Shown: positions 1-5,239, counted from the stretch's first letter. The stretch: DNA of 6,427 nucleotides from JBGLNJ01 sp964353405 (GCA_964353405.1 CAYGWJ010000354.1:1-6427), one strand, 5' to 3'. Made by a program: numbers and translations. Notes: a model not told the origin generated them from the sequence alone.

Positions 1-71
1 TTGAAGTCGGCCCATCCGTCCTCGAAGATCTGTTTGAAGATGTTCTTCTGGTCTTTGCCCGACTCCGCCAT
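1..71 (-). CDS. N-terminal fragment of a putative IS91-type transposase (truncated by window edge)
   Basis: Reading the minus strand from the ATG at 71-69 gives 23 residues that run off the left edge. They begin MAESGKDQ and continue KNIFKQIFEDGW-ADF. The pattern IFkqIFeDxWxxF resembles, from memory, the extreme N-terminus of IS91/IS801-type transposases, just ahead of their zinc-binding domain. In that family the enzyme is a Y1 HUH-type DNA nickase acting in rolling-circle transposition. Only this short stretch is visible, so neither the zinc ligands nor the catalytic motifs can be checked. An in-frame TTG at 89-87 is an alternative start, but neither start has a Shine-Dalgarno sequence. A promoter-like pair lies immediately upstream (79-107) and would give an almost leaderless mRNA. 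The family assignment is tentative. Confidence 0.4.
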   Translation of the reverse strand, partial: MAESGKDQKNIFKQIFEDGWADF

Positions 72-78
72 GTCGGCC

Positions 79-107
79 AGTTTAGCCAATTTCGATGGTT
101 ATGTCAA
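79..107 (-). promoter_or_regulatory. Sigma-70-like promoter for the left-edge gene
   Basis: On the minus strand a perfect TTGACA (107-102) is separated by 17 bp from TAAACT (84-79), a 4/6 match to TATAAT. The -10 box ends 7 bp before the ATG at 71, so transcription would begin at or within a base or two of the start codon. This fits the absence of any ribosome binding site and suggests a leaderless transcript. It is inferred from sequence match alone. Confidence 0.45.
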
Positions 108-182
108 ACAATGACCCAAAAAGGAAATTCCTATTAACTCAAGGTAATTCGCATGTTTGAGGCCCCAAAAGGAGTCAACAAA

Positions 183-341
183 ATGCTTGCGCCGGTGAAT
201 ACTCTACAATTCGCGTGGTTGGGGCTGGTCGTGGGTCCAGCGTATTTGCTCACAAAAGAGTTTGACGTCACTTTGCTGGACATGCTGCGATCAAAGCAGC
301 GCACCCGGAGCGCGAGCCGACAGTTGGGATCATGCGCATAG
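183..341 (+). CDS. Small ORF of unknown function, possibly a gene remnant
   Basis: This 52-residue ORF begins at an ATG preceded by AAAAGGAG (167-174) with 8 nt spacing, a good ribosome binding site. The residues begin MLAPVNTLQFAWLGLVVGPA, a mildly hydrophobic stretch that could be one membrane segment. The tail is basic and unremarkable (LRSKQRTRSASRQLGSCA). It stops 25 bp before the next gene, so the two could share a transcript. I do not recognise the family. It may be a real small membrane protein or the 5' end of a decayed gene. The good ribosome binding site supports translation, while the uncharacteristic tail argues for decay. A longer start at 153 exists but lacks a ribosome binding site. 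Confidence 0.3.
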   Translation: MLAPVNTLQFAWLGLVVGPAYLLTKEFDVTLLDMLRSKQRTRSASRQLGSCA

Positions 342-366
342 ACGCAGACCATCTCAGGAGGTCAAA

Positions 367-732
367 ATGTCAAACGCACTCTGGCTGTACCTGGTAGCAG
401 GTTTCCTCATCGTTCACGGCATTGGCCACGTCGGCGGGCCGTGGCTGTTTGTCAAGTCGTGGCTGTCGCCGGAACTCTCGCACGGCGCGTGGAAATGGCT
501 GTTCACCGCCGTGTGGTTTGTAGCGATGATCGGCTTTATCGGCGCGGGCATCGGCGTGCTGCAACACCAGGCCTGGTGGCGCACGGCGGCCATCGGCGCG
601 TCGGTGGTCTCGCTCATTGCATCCGTGTTGTACATTCAGGGGCCGCCGTTCAACGCCGCCGCAGCGGATGTGATCATCCTCGTGGCGCTGCTCATCGCGC
701 GCTGGCCTCCGACAGCACTCGTCGGATCATAA
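367..732 (+). CDS. Small four-helix integral membrane protein, function unknown
   Basis: A 121-residue protein starts at an ATG preceded by AGGAGGT (356-362) at close spacing, a strong ribosome binding site. An upstream in-frame ATG at 262 is therefore unlikely to be the start. The protein is strongly hydrophobic with four predicted membrane segments at about residues 4-24, 43-65, 73-90 and 98-112. The first helix carries HGIGHVGGPW, with two histidines next to a Gly-rich turn, a pattern I associate with small uncharacterised bacterial membrane proteins but cannot name. There is no signal-peptide cleavage site and no catalytic motif that I recognise. Tryptophans cluster at helix ends (W42, W44, W50, W70, W71), as expected for membrane interface residues. 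It stands alone or follows the small ORF at 183-341. No function is claimed. Confidence 0.85.
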   Translation: MSNALWLYLVAGFLIVHGIGHVGGPWLFVKSWLSPELSHGAWKWLFTAVWFVAMIGFIGAGIGVLQHQAWWRTAAIGASVVSLIASVLYIQGPPFNAAAADVIILVALLIARWPPTALVGS

Positions 733-785
733 AACCAAAACGGTGCGACCAAAATCAGTAGAGACCCACTAAAGAGTGAATCCAG

Positions 786-815
786 AAAAAAAAGTCCCAG
801 GCCATAGGCTGGGAC
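786..815 (-). terminator. Rho-independent terminator of tRNA-Leu
   Basis: On the minus strand a perfect 7-bp stem (GTCCCAG at 815-809 with CTGGGAC at 800-794) encloses an 8-nt loop and is followed directly by eight T residues (793-786). It begins 2 nt after the discriminator base of tRNA-Leu and so ends that transcript. The gene on the other side (367-732) reads toward it. Confidence 0.9.
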
Positions 816-817
816 AT

Positions 818-901
818 TGCCGAAGCGGGGACTTGAACCCCGATGAGGAATCCCTCACTGCGCCCTGAACGCAGAGCGTCTGCCAATCCCGCCACTTCGG
901 C
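818..901 (-). tRNA. tRNA-Leu (anticodon CAG)
   Basis: The minus strand folds into an 84-nt type II tRNA. The acceptor GCCGAAG pairs with CTTCGGC plus discriminator A. There is a D-arm with GCG/CGC, an anticodon stem CTGCG/CGCAG with loop TTCAGGG (anticodon CAG), a long variable arm TGAGG-GATT-CCTCA, and a T-arm CGGGG-TTCAAGT-CCCCG. The long variable arm and A73 are the leucine identity features. CCA is not encoded. It reads CUG codons. It lies 34 nt after the stop of the solute-binding protein gene but has its own promoter, so it need not be co-transcribed. Confidence 0.97.
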
Positions 902-911
902 TGGTGTCCGT

Positions 912-939
912 ATTTTACAACAAACCTCACGGATGTCAA
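912..939 (-). promoter_or_regulatory. tRNA-Leu promoter overlapping the preceding stop codon
   Basis: On the minus strand a perfect TTGACA (939-934) lies 16 bp from TAAAAT (917-912, 5/6 match). The -35 box contains the TGA stop codon of the solute-binding protein gene (938-936). The -10 box is followed by ACGG, the same context as in the tRNA-Phe promoter at 5426-5454. The predicted start of transcription is about 905, only a few bases before the mature tRNA end at 901. Confidence 0.75.
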
Positions 940-2663
940 GGTTCGCGGTTGCTCACGATCACACGCCGCGTGACGACGTACCAGTCTGCAACATTGCGGA
1001 GCCGGTCGGACGGATACTCGAGCGGACCAATCTGCACGCCGCGCACTCGTTCGTCAACGGCGAAAGTAAAGACAGGCTGATAGAGCAAGATCGCCGGCAC
1101 GTCATCCGCAAACATCTGCTGGAAGCGCTGATAAAACTTGAACCGCACATTCCGGTCATTCGTACGGCGAGCCTGCTCCAGCAGCTCACTCATGTCGCGA
1201 TCCGTATAGCCGCCAAAGTTCTGCCCGCCCGGAGCCTGCGTCTCGTGCCAGAAAGGATAAGGGTCCGGATCGCCGGGCAACGAAAGATCAATCAGCACCG
1301 CTTCATACGCCCGGGGCGTTAGGAAATTCGTCACCAGCATCGGCGCAGACCGGACCGTGACCGTGACGCCGATGGCTATCCACTGTTCGGCGATTGCTTG
1401 TGCCAGCTCCCGATGCGTGGCATCATTGCTGGTCAGCAGAGTAAAGCCAAGCACCTTGCCATCCTTGCTTCGCACGCCGGGCGGCAAGAGCACTCCAGAG
1501 TCCACAATGCCAGGCGTCGAGACGCCGCTTCCCCCGATTTTCCAACCGGCCGAGTCGAGCAAGGCGCGGGCCTTATCCGGGTCTGGTTGGACGCTGGGCA
1601 GGGCCGGATCAAACGCCCACGTGCCCGGCAAAATCGGCCCCGGGACGACAATGCCATTTCCGCCCAACACCTGGTCCACCGCCTTCTGCCGGTCGAGAGC
1701 GTAGAACAAGGCCTGCCGCACTTGCTTGTCCTGGAAGAACGGCACATCTGGGCTGTCCAGGTTCATAAAGATCAGCGAATAGCCTGCCACCGGCGCAGAG
1801 AAAACGTTCAGGCGCGGAAACTGGCGGAGGCGAGGCAGGTCGCTGTTGGCCACTTGCGCAATGCCTTGTACTTGCCCGGCGCGGTACGCATTGAATACGG
1901 CCGCGTCGTCCGCAAAGAACTTGATCTCAATCTTGTCCAGGTAGGCTTGGCTGCCGTAATAGTCGGTATTCGCGGTCAGCAGCACGTGGTCAACCTGGCC
2001 GCCCGAGGCGCCGACCTCTTGGACTTTGAACGGCCCGGTGCCGATAGGCCGCAAGTTGAAATCTGCCGAGGCCAGGTCTATGGGTGGAACATCGCGGAGC
2101 GCGTGCGCCGGCACGATCCCCAGGGTCAGATAATCCGCGAACGGCGCGAACGGCTCGGAAAGTGTAAACGCGAGGTTAAATGCATTGACGCGGCTCACCT
2201 CCACGGTGCGCCACAGTTCGGCCAGATCCCCCGGGCCTGGAAAGTCGGGGTCTTGGATGAGACTGAGGGTAAAGAGGACGTCGTCCGCCGTGAAGGGCTG
2301 CCCATCGTGCCAGCGAACGTTACTCCGCAGCGTGACGGTATAGACCAACCCATCGGGCGAGATTTCCGGCGGGCGCGCTGCCAGGTCGGGCTGAGGTAAG
2401 CCGTGGGCGTCCAGGCGTAGCAGCCCGTTGAACACCAGGCTGCACAGGTCGCGATCCACACTGTTGACCGAGCATAGCAATGGGTTGATCGCGTGCGGCT
2501 GGCCGACCATCCCTTCAATGTACGTGCCGCCCTGTGCCGGGAAGCTACTGGTCGAAAAGGTCAGCGCCACGTAGATCAGCAGGGTCGCCAGCAACGCCAC
2601 GCCGCTGGCAATGATGATCACCTGCCAGCGAATGTGTCGAGCGTTCGCTCGTTTTATGCTCAT
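936..2663 (-). CDS. Family-5 extracellular solute-binding protein (peptide/dipeptide ABC transporter), membrane-anchored
   Basis: A 575-residue protein of the SBP_bac_5 class (DppA/OppA/NikA type), which captures oligopeptides or similar ligands outside the membrane for an ABC importer. Family signatures in order: GGTYIEGMVGQPHAINPL after the membrane segment, RSNVRWHDGQPFTADDV near residue 115, IGTGPFKVQEV around 210-220, KQVRQALFYALDRQKAV in the middle, and a C-terminal domain with the DLSLPGDPDPYPFW segment. Residues 13-36 form one hydrophobic helix after a basic N-terminus. There is no lipobox cysteine, so the protein is probably held by an uncleaved anchor rather than a lipid. The ATG at 2663-2661 is preferred; an in-frame TTG at 2672-2670 is the alternative, and neither has a clear ribosome binding site. 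No permease or ATPase gene is in view, so transport partners must be elsewhere. It follows secG in the same direction, 77 bp away, across a 13-bp inverted repeat. Confidence 0.93.
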   Translation of the reverse strand: MSIKRANARHIRWQVIIIASGVALLATLLIYVALTFSTSSFPAQGGTYIEGMVGQPHAINPLLCSVNSVDRDLCSLVFNGLLRLDAHGLPQPDLAARPPEISPDGLVYTVTLRSNVRWHDGQPFTADDVLFTLSLIQDPDFPGPGDLAELWRTVEVSRVNAFNLAFTLSEPFAPFADYLTLGIVPAHALRDVPPIDLASADFNLRPIGTGPFKVQEVGASGGQVDHVLLTANTDYYGSQAYLDKIEIKFFADDAAVFNAYRAGQVQGIAQVANSDLPRLRQFPRLNVFSAPVAGYSLIFMNLDSPDVPFFQDKQVRQALFYALDRQKAVDQVLGGNGIVVPGPILPGTWAFDPALPSVQPDPDKARALLDSAGWKIGGSGVSTPGIVDSGVLLPPGVRSKDGKVLGFTLLTSNDATHRELAQAIAEQWIAIGVTVTVRSAPMLVTNFLTPRAYEAVLIDLSLPGDPDPYPFWHETQAPGGQNFGGYTDRDMSELLEQARRTNDRNVRFKFYQRFQQMFADDVPAILLYQPVFTFAVDERVRGVQIGPLEYPSDRLRNVADWYVVTRRVIVSNREP

Positions 2664-2673
2664 AGGACACAAG

Positions 2674-2714
2674 CGGGGTGTTCGCCCTGACGCTCCCAGC
2701 CGGCGAACACCCCG
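2674..2714 (-). repeat. Perfect 13-bp inverted repeat between secG and the solute-binding protein gene
   Basis: CGGGGTGTTCGCC (2674-2686) and its exact complement GGCGAACACCCCG (2702-2714) flank a 15-nt spacer. The structure fills most of the 77-bp gap between the secG stop and the downstream start, ending 10 bp before the ATG at 2663. No T-tract follows on the minus strand, so a classic intrinsic terminator is not supported. It could act as an attenuator, an mRNA-processing or stability hairpin, or a protein binding site. Confidence 0.85.
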
Positions 2715-2740
2715 GTTAACCTCTGCGCAAATGCATTGTT

Positions 2741-2974
2741 CTACTGGGCGGGGCCAATCGCCATGACGGTCACCATCGCCATGAAAAAGAACACCACCGA
2801 CAGGCCAATCGTCGCGTTGAACACGGTTTTTTCGACGCCACGCCGGGTCTTGTATACCGCGCTGTCGCTGCGCCCAAAGACGCTACCCAGGGCCGCGCCC
2901 TTGGTCTGAAGCATGATCAGCACGGTCAATGCAATGGCGACAATGATTTGAGCCAGGTTCAAATAGGTTGACAC
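2741..2974 (-). CDS. secG: Preprotein translocase subunit SecG
   Basis: This 77-residue protein is the small accessory subunit of the SecYEG protein-conducting channel in the cytoplasmic membrane; it assists SecA-driven secretion. Two hydrophobic helices (about residues 7-22 and 54-73) flank the family's cytoplasmic loop, which carries LQTKGAALGSVFGRSDSAVY followed by KTRRGVEKTVF. That Gly/Ser/Arg-rich loop and the LQ...G pattern after the first helix are the SecG signature. The start is the GTG at 2974-2972, with an AGGAG ribosome binding site (2986-2982) 7 nt upstream. The length is normal for the family. It has its own promoter (3007-3035), divergent from the disulfide oxidoreductase gene, and probably heads a transcript with the solute-binding protein gene. 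Confidence 0.93.
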   Translation of the reverse strand: MSTYLNLAQIIVAIALTVLIMLQTKGAALGSVFGRSDSAVYKTRRGVEKTVFNATIGLSVVFFFMAMVTVMAIGPAQ

Positions 2975-3006
2975 AGATGCACTCCTCGTTTGGATTACGG
3001 GGAATG

Positions 3007-3035
3007 ATTATAACACGGGCTACACAAGCGGGCAA
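3007..3035 (-). promoter_or_regulatory. secG promoter
   Basis: On the minus strand TTGCCC (3035-3030, 4/6 match) is spaced 17 bp from a perfect TATAAT (3012-3007). Transcription would start near 3000, leaving a leader of about 25 nt before the GTG start at 2974. It overlaps the opposing promoter for the gene at 3106, so the two may interfere or be co-regulated. Confidence 0.7.
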
Positions 3036-3048
3036 ATTGGAGTACAAT
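3019..3048 (+). promoter_or_regulatory. Putative promoter of the disulfide oxidoreductase gene
   Basis: TACAAT (3043-3048, 5/6 match to TATAAT) is preceded, 18 bp upstream, by a weak -35 candidate GCTACA (3019-3024). The predicted start is near 3055, giving a leader of about 50 nt. The -35 is poor, so an activator or another sigma factor is possible. The element overlaps the divergent secG promoter. Confidence 0.45.
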
Positions 3049-3105
3049 AGCTGTCGTCATGCAACGAACGGCGCCCAGCCGCATTAAAAGTGCAAGGAGG
3101 TCAAC

Positions 3106-3765
3106 GTGCCGTTACTGAACGACAAGATTCAAGCCGAGGTTCGCCAGGCGCTGCAAAACATGGCCGGGCCGGTCAAGCTGGTCATGTTCACTCAGGCGTC
3201 GAACGCGCTCGAATGCGAGATGTGCTCCGAGACGAGAGCATTGGTCGAAGAGATCGCCGCCCTGTCCCCGGCGGGCCGGCTCACCGTCGAGGTGCATGAT
3301 TTTCTCGACGACAAGGCTGCCACGGAACAATACAAGGTGGACAAGATTCCCGCGATTGCCGTCGTAGGCGCTCAGGACTATGGAATTCGCTTCTATGGCA
3401 TCCCCTCCGGCTACGAGTTCAGCAGCCTGATGGATGACATCGTCACGGTCTCCAAGGCCGAATCGGGACTGTCTGCCGCGACCAAGGCCGCCGTCGCCAA
3501 GATCAACCGTCCGGTTCATATCCAGGTGTACGTCACCCCCACCTGACCTTACTGTCCGCGAGCCGTGGTGCTCGCTCACCGACTGGCGATGGAAAGCGAA
3601 TGGATCACTGCCGACATGGTGGAAGCGACCGAGTTTCCTCACCTGGCGAACAAGTACCAGGTGTACGGCGTGCCGCGCACCGTCATCAACGAGACCATCC
3701 ATATCGAAGGCGCGGTGCCGGAACCGGTGCTCGTCAACAAGGTGATGCAAGTTCTCGACCCATAA
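3106..3765 (+). CDS. Protein disulfide oxidoreductase (glutaredoxin-like, two thioredoxin folds), predicted selenoprotein with in-frame UGA
   Basis: The start is the GTG at 3106 after AAGGAGG (3096-3102). Reading through the TGA at 3544-3546 gives 219 residues, the usual length of the PDO/glutaredoxin-like family (two fused thioredoxin folds, cytoplasmic dithiol-disulfide exchange). The first fold carries C37-E-M-C40 and a KIPAIAVV cis-proline strand. The second carries VHIQVYVTPT, then position 147 (TGA), then P-Y-C150, followed by helix PRAVVLAHRLAMESEW and the cis-proline segment YQVYGVPRTVIN. TGA therefore sits exactly at the first, nucleophilic cysteine of the C-terminal CPYC site. The frame is open on both sides with family-typical residues throughout, and a hairpin suited to a SECIS follows (3558-3575). 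Selenocysteine insertion is the best explanation (inference). A Cys-to-stop point mutation or sequencing error remains possible. Ending at TGA would leave a 146-residue protein without its main active site. Transcription probably ends at 3786-3820. Confidence 0.85.
3544..3575 (+). promoter_or_regulatory. Candidate bacterial SECIS element after in-frame UGA
   Basis: After the TGA (3544-3546) come 11 nt, then GCGAGC (3558-3563), loop CGTGGT (3564-3569) and GCTCGC (3570-3575). The stem is a perfect 6 bp and two further pairs (3554-3555 with 3578-3579) can form beyond a 2x2 internal loop. A G is the second base of the apical loop, about 19 nt after the UGA. This fits the general description of bacterial SECIS hairpins, which lie inside the coding region immediately after the UGA and are bound by the elongation factor SelB. 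It is judged by eye, without folding energies or a covariance model. Confidence 0.65.
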
Positions 3766-3785
3766 GAATCGCACGTCATCTTGCA

Positions 3786-3820
3786 GACCCGATAGGCCCC
3801 ATGCGCCTTTCGGGTCTTTT
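3786..3820 (+). terminator. Rho-independent terminator after the disulfide oxidoreductase gene
   Basis: GACCCGA (3786-3792) pairs with TCGGGTC (3810-3816), with an inner AGGC/GCCT helix (3794-3797 with 3805-3808), and TTTT follows at 3817-3820. It begins 20 bp after the TAA at 3763-3765. Its position after that TAA, rather than after the internal TGA, supports a single transcription unit covering the full-length frame. Confidence 0.85.
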
Positions 3821-3824
3821 CCAT

Positions 3825-3853
3825 TTGCATCCATCACGGAACCATATTACAAT
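3825..3853 (+). promoter_or_regulatory. Putative promoter of the lipoprotein gene
   Basis: TTGCAT (3825-3830, 3/6) lies 17 bp before TACAAT (3848-3853, 5/6). The start would be near 3860, about 33 nt before the ATG at 3893. It sits directly after the upstream terminator, where a promoter for an independent gene is expected. The -10 matches that of the gene at 3106. Confidence 0.5.
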
Positions 3854-3892
3854 GGTCACAGCGTGTTATTCTGCCAGGTGAAGGAGGAGTCC

Positions 3893-5044
3893 ATGTCTCG
3901 ATCACATCTGCTCGCGACCGTAGTGGGCGTGTTAGTGATGGCCAGTCTAGCTTGCTCGGCGGCCACGTCAACGCCCGCGCCGACTCTGGCGCCCCCGACC
4001 AAAGCGGCCGCGGCCACGTCCGCGTCCGCGCCGACTCTAGCGCCGCCGACCAAAGCGGCCGCGGCCACATCCGCGCCCGCGGCCACCAACACTCGCGCGC
4101 CCGCGCCTCGTTCCACCACGGCGTCGCAGCCAGCAGGCGTGTTGTTCAGCGAGGATTTCAGCTCTCAACAAGCTGCCGAAGACAAGGGCTGGGTCTTTGA
4201 CACGGGCGACAATGTGGACTATGCCTGGTCAGCCAACAAGCTCACTATCTCGGTCAAGAAAAAGCAATGGCTCGGCCTGGACTGGCCGGATGGAACCTAT
4301 GATGACTTTGGCGCAGAGCTGGAGGCGCAAGCGATCGGCAGCGACTATACCGAGTATGGCATCGTCCTGCGCGTAGGGGGCGACAAAGATGCCCGGACCT
4401 ATTATATCTTTGGCGTGAACACGGATGGCAAGTATTATTTGCAAAAGAAAGTAAACGGCGAGTGGGCCGATACCGACCCGGCCCCCGCCACCGCATCGCA
4501 GTACATCAAGCCCAAGGCCAAGAACACGCTCGGCGTGCTGGCCCAGGGCAACAAACTGTCGCTCTACATCAACAGTTTCCTCGTCAAGACGGTCACGGAT
4601 GATGCGAGTCCTAGTGGTTATGTGGGTGTGTTCGCCGGCACGGGCGACAATGACTCGGCCACGGCGGCGTTTAGCAAGTTTGCCATTCTCACGGCCGACA
4701 AGGCCAAGGCCGATTGGGGCACAGCACCTGCAGCCGGTGGCGCTCAGCCGACCGCCACAGCGCCGGCTGCAGGCGGAGGCGGTGGAACGGGCAACGGCAC
4801 CATTGCGGTCCGCAACACATTCCCCGGAGCCTGTCAGGCGAATTTGTTTGGCAAGCAAGAAGCCGTGATCCGCGCCGAGGGCAACAGCACCGCTTCCAAG
4901 TCACTCCCGCCAGGCACCTATGGCGTTCACCTGGCGGTAAGCATTGGCGAGGTGGATCTCAATCAATTCTATCTCCCGCCGGGCGGTTATTGCCAGCTCA
5001 CGTGCGACGCGGCAACCAAGTCTGTCTACAATAGCTGCCGCTAG
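3893..5044 (+). CDS. Secreted lipoprotein with Pro/Ala linker, LamG/jelly-roll-like domain and Cys-containing C-terminal domain
   Basis: The ATG at 3893 follows AAGGAGGAG (3881-3889), so the longer frame from 3863 is not used. The 383-residue protein begins with a signal peptide (LLATVVGVLVMASLAC) whose cysteine C21 is the likely lipidation site; the box SLAC is a slightly atypical lipobox. A low-complexity Ala/Pro/Thr linker follows (22-82), including two tandem 17-residue repeats (29-45, 46-62). Residues 83 to about 267 begin LFSEDFSS and contain GWVFDTGDN, YGIVLRVGGDKDARTYYIFGV and GYVGVFAGTGDN. This resembles concanavalin-type (LamG/DUF1080-like) beta-sandwich domains that bind glycans. 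After a Gly-rich linker, residues about 300-383 form a small domain with four cysteines (C314, C367, C371, C382) that could make two disulfides. I do not recognise this second domain. The protein is probably tethered at the cell surface; the ligand is unknown. Confidence 0.88.
   Translation: MSRSHLLATVVGVLVMASLACSAATSTPAPTLAPPTKAAAATSASAPTLAPPTKAAAATSAPAATNTRAPAPRSTTASQPAGVLFSEDFSSQQAAEDKGWVFDTGDNVDYAWSANKLTISVKKKQWLGLDWPDGTYDDFGAELEAQAIGSDYTEYGIVLRVGGDKDARTYYIFGVNTDGKYYLQKKVNGEWADTDPAPATASQYIKPKAKNTLGVLAQGNKLSLYINSFLVKTVTDDASPSGYVGVFAGTGDNDSATAAFSKFAILTADKAKADWGTAPAAGGAQPTATAPAAGGGGGTGNGTIAVRNTFPGACQANLFGKQEAVIRAEGNSTASKSLPPGTYGVHLAVSIGEVDLNQFYLPPGGYCQLTCDAATKSVYNSCR
3977..4078 (+). repeat. 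Two tandem 51-bp repeats in the lipoprotein linker
   Basis: Copies at 3977-4027 and 4028-4078 each encode 17 residues beginning APTLAPPTKAAAATSA. The nucleotide sequences differ at only a few positions, so the duplication is recent or kept uniform. As multiples of three, such copies can be gained or lost without breaking the frame, changing only the length of the spacer between the lipid anchor and the folded domain. Confidence 0.9.
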
Positions 5045-5106
5045 GAGGCAATGCCCACTCATACACGCAACCTTAGTAGCAGATACCACACCCCAAAATG
5101 TAATAC

Positions 5107-5134
5107 GAGACCACGTCTTGCGTGGTCTCTTTTT
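5107..5134 (+). terminator. Rho-independent terminator of the lipoprotein gene
   Basis: GAGACCACG (5107-5115) and CGTGGTCTC (5121-5129) form a perfect 9-bp stem with a 5-nt loop TCTTG, followed by TTTTT (5130-5134). It lies about 60 bp after the TAG at 5042-5044 on the same strand. Confidence 0.92.
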
Positions 5135-5164
5135 GTTAGACTGAAACCCAACCTCTCTGGAGGC

Positions 5165-5185
5165 GACCCTCACCTTGTGAGGGTC
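5165..5185. repeat. Perfect 9-bp hairpin in the convergent intergenic region
   Basis: GACCCTCAC (5165-5173) and GTGAGGGTC (5177-5185) are exact complements around a 3-nt loop. It lies between the plus-strand terminator at 5107-5134 and the minus-strand terminator at 5192-5234. No T-tract follows on either strand, so it is not a standard terminator. It may be a backup structure for the convergent transcripts. Confidence 0.75.
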
Positions 5186-5191
5186 TGGCAT

Positions 5192-5234
5192 AAAAAGACC
5201 GTCTACCTGCTTGAAAGCTACCAGGTAGACGGTC
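5192..5234 (-). terminator. Rho-independent terminator of the tRNA-Phe/tRNA-Gly operon
   Basis: On the minus strand GACCGTCTACCTG (5234-5222) pairs perfectly over 13 bp with CAGGTAGACGGTC (5209-5197) around a 12-nt loop, followed by TTTTT (5196-5192). The stem begins 5 nt after the tRNA-Gly discriminator base at 5240. Confidence 0.92.
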
Positions 5235-5239
5235 GGGAG

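Noticed and set aside
1398..2399. Long 333-residue plus-strand ORF
   Set aside because: It is antisense to the well-supported solute-binding protein gene and has no recognisable domains or ribosome binding site.
3544..3546. Global UGA reassignment (to Trp or Gly)
   Set aside because: The solute-binding protein gene ends normally at TGA (938-936), no other gene here has internal TGA, and the position is a catalytic cysteine site.
3540..3570. Frameshift as the explanation for the split disulfide oxidoreductase gene
   Set aside because: Both halves are in the same frame; only the TGA codon interrupts them, so no frameshift is needed.
3565..3765. Separate 66-residue gene starting at ATG or GTG codons after the TGA
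   Set aside because: No ribosome binding site is present, and the sequence is the in-frame continuation of the disulfide oxidoreductase second domain, including the PYC part of the active site between the TGA and this start.
3112..3837. 241-residue minus-strand ORF
   Set aside because: It is a high-GC shadow of the disulfide oxidoreductase gene, rich in His, Arg and Asp, spanning that gene's terminator in reverse.
4229..4858. 209-residue minus-strand ORF
   Set aside because: It is antisense to the lipoprotein gene, with no family features and no promoter or ribosome binding site.
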